The translations under genes and the position numbers were made by a program. DNA of 6,100 nt from Eubacteriales Family XIII. Incertae Sedis bacterium (GTDB taxonomy: Bacteria > Bacillota > Clostridia > Peptostreptococcales > Anaerovoracaceae). This document shows, piece by piece, positions 1 through 3,574 of this stretch. Under the pieces are notes generated by a model. The model ran no database searches and was not told where the DNA came from. It was given only the letters and a program-made list of their open reading frames with translations. The number at the start of each line of letters is the position of its first letter. Position 1 is the first letter of the stretch. The DNA lies in the NCBI GenBank assembly GCA_031255695.1, contig JAIRSA010000114.1, positions 1 through 6,100 on the forward strand, written 5' to 3'.

Positions 1-84
1 GCGGAGCTGGCCGGCGCAGCCGCAAAACGGCGCGGATCCCTCCGCGCCGTTTCTTAGCTATTCGTGTTAAATCCAAGCCGTGCC
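1..84. repeat. 84-bp GC-rich direct repeat, copy 1 (may extend off the left edge)
   Basis: Bases 1-84 match bases 992-1075 exactly. The match ends at base 84 (copy 1 continues with gaagga, copy 2 with tggcgg). The left limit is unknown because copy 1 begins at the first base of the window. The unit contains a perfect 12-bp inverted repeat (listed separately as a terminator) and ends in a less GC-rich tail. The two copies bracket 907 bp of repeat-rich sequence. Confidence 0.97.
25..52. terminator. Perfect 12-bp hairpin, bidirectional intrinsic terminator (copy 1)
   Basis: Arms AAACGGCGCGGA (25-36) and TCCGCGCCGTTT (41-52) are perfectly complementary around a 4-nt loop. On the plus strand the stem runs into TTTCTTA; on the minus strand into TTTTGCGG. 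The short T tracts make it a moderate terminator in either direction. No gene is seen directly next to this copy. Confidence 0.7.
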
Positions 85-163
85 GAAGGACAATGGGGAC
101 GGTACGATCTGTCATTGAGATTGCGAAGGACAATGGGGACGGTACGATCTGTCATTGAGATTG
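84..163. repeat. Two exact 40-bp tandem repeats (84-123, 124-163)
   Basis: The 40 bases starting at 84 are repeated without a mismatch from 124. Each copy carries the core GGGGACGGTACGAT. The array starts exactly where the 84-bp repeat ends. An inverted, slightly diverged copy of the core lies at 184-209. I infer a REP-like or miniature-element origin. Cores of this GGGGACGGT type recur in Firmicutes genomes near Y1 (IS200-like/RAYT) transposases as far as I recall, but no transposase is present here. Confidence 0.93.
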
Positions 164-209
164 GAAAACATTGAAGGAAGACGTGACAAATCGTACCGTC
201 CCCTGTGTC
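129..209. repeat. REP-like inverted repeat, 26-bp arms
   Basis: Bases 184-209, read on the minus strand, match 129-154 (and 89-114) at 23 of 26 positions, around the shared core GGGGACGGTACGAT. The second tandem copy and this arm could form a long hairpin with a loop of about 29 nt. The layout (two direct arms and one inverted arm) resembles a REP/BIME cluster or a non-autonomous element remnant. The arms are seen directly; the mobile origin is inferred. Confidence 0.75.
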
Positions 210-295
210 GCCATATTGTACTACTGCGACCGAGCCGATAAAAGGCGCTCTGGTATTTGACACTTACCGCACACCCTCGTAGTGGGTGGTTTTAT

Positions 296-332
296 GTTCC
301 GCGCAAAAATCGCGCGGAACAGCCTAAAGGCT
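296..332. repeat. Perfect 9-bp inverted repeat followed by a small AGCC/GGCT hairpin
   Basis: GTTCCGCGC (296-304) and GCGCGGAAC (312-320) pair perfectly around a 7-nt A-rich loop. AGCC-TAAA-GGCT follows at 321-332. There is no T run directly after either stem on the plus strand. On the minus strand they lie just beyond the terminator at 338-365, so they may act as backup or as 3'-end structure. The function is unknown. Confidence 0.6.
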
Positions 333-337
333 AAAAT

Positions 338-365
338 AAAAAAGCACCGCCGAAGCGATGCTTTT
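338..365 (-). terminator. UUCG-loop intrinsic terminator of the 44-codon gene
   Basis: On the minus strand, AAAAGCATCGC-TTCG-GCGGTGC forms a stem with one G-U pair and the very stable C(UUCG)G loop, followed by six T, A, and four T. This is a textbook intrinsic terminator for minus-strand transcripts, placed about 40 bp after the stop of the small gene at 407-541. On the plus strand the same stem has a C-A mismatch and a weaker T run, so minus is the working direction. Confidence 0.9.
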
Positions 366-406
366 CCCGTATCAGCCAAATTCCCGAATATTTAGCTAAA
401 CGCTGT

Positions 407-541
407 TTACCTGTTGAGTAGCAGATAGACAATGAACAAAAAGAGGGATATTGAATCCAATAGGGCACATACCTGGGTCACAATTCGTTCAAATAATGCC
501 ACCCGTTTCTCTATACGTTTTTTCTTCACTCTGCTTTTCAT
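407..541 (-). CDS. Small basic single-pass membrane peptide, 44 aa, family not recognised
   Basis: The ORF reads ATG to TAA and gives 44 residues. The first 20 (MKSRVKKKRIEKRVALFERI) are strongly basic. Residues about 22-42 are a hydrophobic segment containing SLFLFIVYLLL, followed by a short NR tail, so I predict an N-in single-pass inner-membrane peptide. A strong Shine-Dalgarno (GGAAGGAG) lies 6 nt before the ATG. The gene has its own promoter (724-752), a leader of roughly 175 nt, and a strong terminator about 40 bp after the stop. That makes a complete monocistronic unit and strongly suggests a real gene despite its size. Codon use is AT-rich (ATA, TTA, CTA, AAA), unlike the GC-rich neighbours, which suggests acquisition. 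The organisation resembles type I toxin genes and small regulatory membrane proteins, but I see no family match and no clear antisense promoter. An in-frame upstream ATG at 571 would give 54 aa but lacks a ribosome site. Confidence 0.8.
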   Translation of the reverse strand: MKSRVKKKRIEKRVALFERIVTQVCALLDSISLFLFIVYLLLNR

Positions 542-574
542 ATGCAACTCCTTCCTTAAAAGTTGTTGCATATA
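539..574 (-). promoter_or_regulatory. RNA hairpin holding the start codon and Shine-Dalgarno of the 44-codon gene
   Basis: On the minus strand ATATGCAAC (573-565) and GTTGCATAT (548-540) are perfectly complementary. A further U-G pair (574/539) closes a 10-bp stem. The 16-nt loop carries most of the Shine-Dalgarno (AAGGAAGGA), and the AUG (541-539) lies in the 3' arm. Folding would hide the start codon, so translation may depend on melting, a trans-acting RNA or a protein. The complementarity is seen; the control role is inferred. Confidence 0.65.
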
Positions 575-718
575 GGAGGGCGCTCACCGCCTCGCAAATT
601 TCTTTCAAGACGACTATTCGGGATCATCATCTCTATAGCACTTTACAATAAATGTAGGCAACCGCACTAAAATTGCCTACAACCTCCCAGAGCAGCGTAG
701 CGGATCATGTGCTGCGCT
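575..718 (-). promoter_or_regulatory. Structured 5' leader of the 44-codon gene
   Basis: This is the untranslated region between the predicted start of transcription (near 718) and the SD hairpin. It contains a perfect 8-bp hairpin (GTAGGCAA at 680-673 pairing with TTGCCTAC at 661-654, 11-nt loop). A bulged GAGC..AGC / GCTGCTC stem sits at its 5' end (about 689-718), and a GGCG-GTGAG-CGCC stem lies near 578-590. No open frame with a usable ribosome site is visible in it. The amount of structure for so short a gene suggests post-transcriptional control. Confidence 0.5.
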
Positions 719-723
719 CCTTT

Positions 724-752
724 ATTATACTTCATCTGTTATATGAACACAA
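724..752 (-). promoter_or_regulatory. Sigma-A-type promoter for the 44-codon gene
   Basis: On the minus strand TTGTGT (752-747) and a perfect TATAAT (729-724) are separated by 17 bp. Transcription should begin near 718. A small inverted repeat (ACAAG 749-753 / CTTGT 758-762) overlaps the -35 box, and AACAAG recurs at 779-784. These could be an operator, though they may be chance. Confidence 0.78.
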
Positions 753-759
753 GCCCCCT

Positions 760-991
760 TGTTCCATCAGGTGTGGTTAACAAGTGATGCTGAGATGAAA
801 AAGTTAGTGCGACCCCACAAGAGGCCATCAGTCGCACTTACCGTTCCCACCAGACAGGCCGCACTTACCGCTCGCAAAAAAGAGCAGACGATGGCGGGGC
901 CGGGGCGAAGCCCCGGCGGGAGAATGAAGGCAGCGCTTCCATATCAGAGCGGGCAGGGCAACGGGCGTGACGAGGGACTCTGCATCATCAT
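760..991. other. Gene-free region with short repeats and palindromes
   Basis: I see no supportable gene here. The reading frames open across this stretch lack ribosome sites and recognisable protein content. It holds an imperfect inverted repeat, GTTAGTGCGAC (803-813) with GTCGCACTTAC (831-841), one mismatch; the direct repeat CGCACTTACCG at 833-843 and 860-870 (27-bp spacing); and a very stable 8-bp GC hairpin, GCCGGGGC-GAA-GCCCCGGC (899-917). CACTTACCGC at 862-871 also occurs at 261-270, on the other side of the small gene. This looks like the remains of mobile or repeat elements. Confidence 0.6.
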
Positions 992-1075
992 GCGGAGCTG
1001 GCCGGCGCAGCCGCAAAACGGCGCGGATCCCTCCGCGCCGTTTCTTAGCTATTCGTGTTAAATCCAAGCCGTGCC
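992..1075. repeat. 84-bp GC-rich direct repeat, copy 2
   Basis: This is identical to bases 1-84. It lies 108 bp downstream of the stop codon of the secreted protein gene and contains the same perfect 12-bp hairpin. A second hairpin, GCCTGGC-GGGCT-GCCAGGC (1073-1091), begins at its right edge. Confidence 0.97.
1016..1043. terminator. Perfect 12-bp hairpin terminator (copy 2), likely ends the secreted protein gene
   Basis: Same hairpin as at 25-52: arms 1016-1027 and 1032-1043, 4-nt loop. Read on the minus strand it ends CCGTTTTGCGG, about 140 bp after the TAA at 1184-1186. It is the first good terminator structure met by transcripts of that gene. The T run is only four long. Confidence 0.65.
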
Positions 1076-1183
1076 TGGCGGGCTGCCAGGCTTGCCATGG
1101 GGCATAGGGCCCTGTGTGCATGTCTTTTGCCCACTGCCTCCATCATGCGGCCCCCGGCCAGGAAAAGAGTGCGGCAATCCTGC

Positions 1184-2902
1184 TTACCACACAATCCCGC
1201 CCGGATAGTCATTTCCGTTTATCTCAAGGATATTCCTGTTGTACAGCGTCTTCATCGGATATGGCGCCGGCCCGACATTGGGATACTTGCCAGAGAGAAG
1301 CACGGAACCCGGTGCCAGCTCAACCCGCGGGGTGCCCAGGATGTGGGTGCCGCCTGTTTTGGCATTGTCCCTGGAAAGGATCGCGGCAAATGCGAAGTCC
1401 TGCGAGGTTACTGTCGGCCCAAGAACAGGATCGTCTTCAACGGTTGCGCCCATCCAGATATTGAAGTTCGTATCGTATATGTCCCACCGCTCGTCCGATG
1501 GCCTAATATCTACTTCGCCTTCCAGTGTCCCGATATCCCACAGCTTGATGCTCTTGGCCGCGACGCTGATCGACTGATCCCTGACCTTCTCGTCATTCTT
1601 GAGCGCGTAGGACGGCGCCGTCTCCTTGCCGTTGTAGAAGATCACATGGTACGGATTGTTGATGGTCACGGAAGCGTTCGCCTCTTCGAGGGCCACTACG
1701 GTCTCGGCCTGCCTGTTCTGGGGGGCAGCGACGTAAAGCCTGGCGCCTTCGCCTACCGTAAGCTTGTTGAACGACATAAGCTTCTCGCCCTTGTTCATGG
1801 CGCCTGTGAATGTGTAGTAAAGGCTGCTGTTCGTATCGAGCCTGAACTCCCTGGCGTCGAAGAAGGAATTATGGAAATAGGGCCTGTTATAGGACTTAGT
1901 GATCCCGCTCGACAGGGTCTCGATCTCCAGAGTGGCATCATCCTGCAATGTCACCATGTACAGCTGGGAAAGGCAGCTGTCGCAGCGGCCGATGTCCTCA
2001 GCGATCGGGCCATAGCCTGAATAGTAGGTGTACGAACCAGCCTCAAACACCACGCTGGAGGTGTCGCAGGAGGTCAGCGATGTCCCGATTAAACCTGAAT
2101 ACTCAGACGCCGCTGTCGACTTCGCCCTATGGGTGGAAGGATCTGCATAGTTGTTGACTGTAAGGTTCGCGCCTGACTTGACTACCAGCTGGGAATTCTT
2201 GTAGAGCAGCCTGAATATCTCGTTGTAGTCGTCGTTGTCGATGGAGTTTTCCTTTGTGATCTCGACGTTGCCTTCGATGAAGATGAAGCGGGCGGCAACG
2301 GCCTCCGAGCTGCGGTTGCACCTGCTCAGGCGCGGGTTAAGGGCGATCTTGCTGTCCTTGACCGTCACCGAGTTGCTCGACAGGGCGCCATAGGCGACGG
2401 CAAGCGCCGGGCCGGCGTAATCGACATTGTCGAACAGGACATTCACCCTGTTCTTGCAGTCGCAGGAAATGTGGATGATGCCCAGCTCCTGCGAGCCGTT
2501 AAGGTTTATGTTCTTTACGGTGATCTGGTTGAACCTCACATTGGAATTCCGGACCGCGATCTGCGCGCAGCCTATGCCAGCGTTTCCGGGATTCTCGCTG
2601 AGGGTATACGTCCTGAGGGTATCGTTCGCGCCAGAGCCGTCTATGGTGAGCTTGCGTTTGTTTTCGTTGATGGTATACGTGGCATCGTTCTTTTTCAGCG
2701 TTATGTTCGCCAAGACACGGATGTATGTGACATTCCTGTCCCTAATGGCCGCTTTGAACTGAGCTTCGGTGCGGACGTCCGCTACAACCTCATCTTTGGG
2801 GATCTGGTTAAGCGGCGTTGCGAACACCGATGGCGCCATCACGCACATGATGCCCGCGACGGCCATAGTAATGATGAGCAATTTTAGCATCTTTTTTTTC
2901 AT
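1184..2902 (-). CDS. Secreted pectate-lyase-like (beta-helix) adhesive-type protein
   Basis: This is a predicted exported protein of 572 aa. I start it at the second ATG (2902) because the Shine-Dalgarno GGAGG (2914-2910) lies 7 nt before it; the ATG at 2908 is only 1 nt away from the SD. Residues 1-28 are a signal peptide (KKK, then a hydrophobic stretch, VFA before TP). After it comes ADVRTEAQFKAAI (41-53), IRVLANITL (61-69) and KLTIDGSG (84-91), then short beta-strand runs such as ITVKNINLNG (127-136), FDNVDYAGPA (157-166), IEGNVEIT (209-216) and LVVKSGANLTV (239-249). This pattern fits the pectate-lyase-like adhesive domain found in many Firmicutes surface proteins. No lyase catalytic motif is recognised, so a structural or binding role is likelier than enzymatic. 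No LPXTG, SLH or other anchor is visible; the protein ends GGIVW. Seven mature cysteines, including CDC (147-149) and CDSC (307-310), are unusual for the type. The gene is alone behind its own promoter and attenuator-like leader. Confidence 0.85.
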   Translation of the reverse strand: MKKKMLKLLIITMAVAGIMCVMAPSVFATPLNQIPKDEVVADVRTEAQFKAAIRDRNVTYIRVLANITLKKNDATYTINENKRKLTIDGSGANDTLRTYTLSENPGNAGIGCAQIAVRNSNVRFNQITVKNINLNGSQELGIIHISCDCKNRVNVLFDNVDYAGPALAVAYGALSSNSVTVKDSKIALNPRLSRCNRSSEAVAARFIFIEGNVEITKENSIDNDDYNEIFRLLYKNSQLVVKSGANLTVNNYADPSTHRAKSTAASEYSGLIGTSLTSCDTSSVVFEAGSYTYYSGYGPIAEDIGRCDSCLSQLYMVTLQDDATLEIETLSSGITKSYNRPYFHNSFFDAREFRLDTNSSLYYTFTGAMNKGEKLMSFNKLTVGEGARLYVAAPQNRQAETVVALEEANASVTINNPYHVIFYNGKETAPSYALKNDEKVRDQSISVAAKSIKLWDIGTLEGEVDIRPSDERWDIYDTNFNIWMGATVEDDPVLGPTVTSQDFAFAAILSRDNAKTGGTHILGTPRVELAPGSVLLSGKYPNVGPAPYPMKTLYNRNILEINGNDYPGGIVW

Positions 2903-2909
2903 TTCCATT

Positions 2910-2914
2910 CCTCC
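2910..2914 (-). promoter_or_regulatory. Ribosome binding site that decides the start of the secreted protein
   Basis: AAGGGAGG on the minus strand, core GGAGG at 2914-2910, is 7 nt from the ATG at 2902 but only 1 nt from the ATG at 2908. The inner ATG is therefore the likely start, and the protein begins MKKKMLK. Confidence 0.8.
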
Positions 2915-3088
2915 CTTGCAAAATTAATAAAGAAAACATCACAGAAACTTAGGCAAAATGTCTGGCTGCGCGATCCGCCCAAATACTTTTGCGCACTTGA
3001 GGGGCGACGGCACGCCATCCACTGCCATGCCATCCATGTGCGCCTATGCCACAGGACCAAGAAATCTAGACATCTGTCCGCCCCGCAT
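2915..3088 (-). promoter_or_regulatory. Long downstream leader of the secreted protein gene
   Basis: This stretch of about 175 bp lies between the intrinsic terminator and the ribosome site. I see no second convincing promoter in it: the best candidate, TTGCCT near 2950, has a poor -10 and would start inside the ribosome site. Expression therefore most likely depends on read-through of the terminator at 3089-3120. A GGATGGC motif occurs twice (around 3009-3032). A non-standard frame beginning TTG at 3153 stays open through it but lacks a ribosome site. Confidence 0.45.
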
Positions 3089-3120
3089 AAAAACGGCCTG
3101 CCCCAGAAAGCCGGGGCCGT
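3089..3120 (-). terminator. Intrinsic terminator inside the leader (attenuator candidate)
   Basis: On the minus strand ACGGCC (3120-3115) pairs with GGCCGT (3098-3093). Further inner GC pairs (CC/GG) form beyond a small bulge, and the stem runs into TTTTTATG. It lies about 60 nt after the predicted start of transcription at 3177 and about 190 bp before the gene start at 2902. An alternative hairpin just upstream, CGGGGC-GGACG-GCCCCG, would use the same GCCCC bases, so the two folds exclude each other as in a terminator/antiterminator pair. It could also be the end of the polA-coaE-lipoprotein transcript. Confidence 0.75.
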
Positions 3121-3181
3121 CCGCCCCGCGCAAATGCGGCTCGCCCTCTGCAAGCCGAAAAGCCGCCTGGATTTCTTGCAG
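3121..3181 (-). ncRNA. Structured leader or short RNA with possible pseudoknot
   Basis: The minus-strand transcript from the promoter at 3184-3213 would carry CTGCAAG (3181-3175) complementary to CTTGCAG (3154-3148). GCGGCT (3166-3161), inside the loop of that stem, is complementary to AGCCGC (3141-3136), which lies after it. The two stems interleave as an H-type pseudoknot. The first bases of stem one may lie just upstream of the true transcription start, which would shorten it to about 5 bp. I match it to no known riboswitch class. Promoter, fold and terminator within about 90 nt fit either a riboswitch-like attenuator or a small RNA. Confidence 0.4.
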
Positions 3182-3183
3182 TG

Positions 3184-3213
3184 ATTATATCATATATATG
3201 TCACTAATATCAA
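3184..3213 (-). promoter_or_regulatory. Strong extended -10 promoter for the leader and secreted protein gene
   Basis: On the minus strand TTGATA (3213-3208) and a perfect TATAAT (3189-3184) are separated by 18 bp. A TGA directly precedes the -10 (TGATATAAT), giving an extended -10 element. The flanks are very AT-rich. Transcription should begin near 3177. This is the best promoter between the lipoprotein gene and the secreted protein gene. Confidence 0.82.
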
Positions 3214-3574
3214 GTATTTTATTAATTTAACCTAGAATCAAATTGGCATGGTGGATATATTTTTTATCTGCCGCGATGGCGCGCCACATTCAAATTTGCG
3301 CTCAGGCAATCTTCCGTTGCATAATTTCCAGGAAAAACCGCAACCGTGAGGCTAGATGTAAGGAATAGTTAACAGTAAAAATTATATGAAAATCGTACAA
3401 AATTTTGACCCAATTAAACCGAAATTTGCAGCGTTCCCATTGGCGATGCCAGGCTCCAGCGCCTAAACTTGCCGGGGATCCGCCCAAACGCATTGGATTT
3501 CCGGGATTCCTGCCCCGGTGCGCCGGCCGGCCGCGGATCAGTGCCATGACCGGCCCGCCGCAACCCCCACACCA
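3214..3574. other. Intergenic region without a supportable gene
   Basis: About 360 bp between the lipoprotein stop and the promoter at 3184-3213. The part near 3235-3420 is AT-rich, with a perfect 10-bp palindrome TGGCGCGCCA (3277-3286), a second palindrome CAAAATTTTG (3398-3407), and a lone TATAAT on the minus strand (3386-3381) without a good -35. The part at 3470-3574 is very GC-rich and resembles the GC-rich repeats elsewhere in the window (GCCGGCCGGC near 3521-3531). No intrinsic terminator with a T run follows the lipoprotein stop here. Confidence 0.5.

Noticed and set aside
84..163. 40-bp tandem repeats as a CRISPR array
   Set aside because: Only two directly abutting copies with no spacers, and no cas genes in the window.
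272..294. CACCC-tcgtagt-GGGTG followed by GTTTT on the plus strand as a terminator
   Set aside because: Only a 5-bp stem and four T, with no plus-strand gene upstream to terminate.
407..571. Longer 54-aa version of the membrane peptide from the upstream in-frame ATG
   Set aside because: There is no SD before 571 (the upstream bases are CCTCCT on the coding strand), whereas the ATG at 541 has a strong SD at proper spacing.
489..608. 39-codon TTG-start frame on the minus strand overlapping the small membrane peptide gene (LKEICEAVSALLYATTFKEG...)
   Set aside because: It looks protein-like but has no ribosome site, a TTG start, and lies out of frame across the SD hairpin. The 44-codon ORF explains the region better.
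644..649. TACAAT on the plus strand as an antisense RNA promoter opposite the small gene leader
   Set aside because: No acceptable -35 element lies 16-18 bp upstream, so an antisense antitoxin cannot be supported from the sequence.
667..708. 13-codon reading frame on the minus strand (MIRYAALGGCRQF) in the leader of the small membrane peptide gene
   Set aside because: A GGAG lies 8 nt before its ATG, but the promoter predicts transcription to start near 718, leaving the SD mostly outside the mRNA. The frame is too short to judge.
828..1121. Overlapping frames on both strands in the repeat patch (759-1061 plus, 828-1121 minus)
   Set aside because: Both run through the 84-bp repeat and its terminator, lack ribosome sites and are Arg/Pro-rich, as expected of GC-rich non-coding DNA.
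1055..2020. 321-codon plus-strand frame opposite the secreted protein gene
   Set aside because: It is an antisense shadow: the minus strand has a signal peptide, SD and domain pattern, while this frame has no ribosome site or family features.
2899..3153. 84-codon minus-strand frame in the leader of the secreted protein, ending in an ATGA overlap with its start
   Set aside because: It needs a TTG start without an SD, runs through the terminator hairpin, and has Trp/Cys/Arg-rich composition unlike a real protein. Translation as a leader peptide cannot be fully excluded.
3302..3547. 81-codon minus-strand frame after the lipoprotein gene
   Set aside because: No ribosome site; composition changes abruptly from Arg/Gly-rich to Phe/Ile-rich, following local base composition; no recognisable family.
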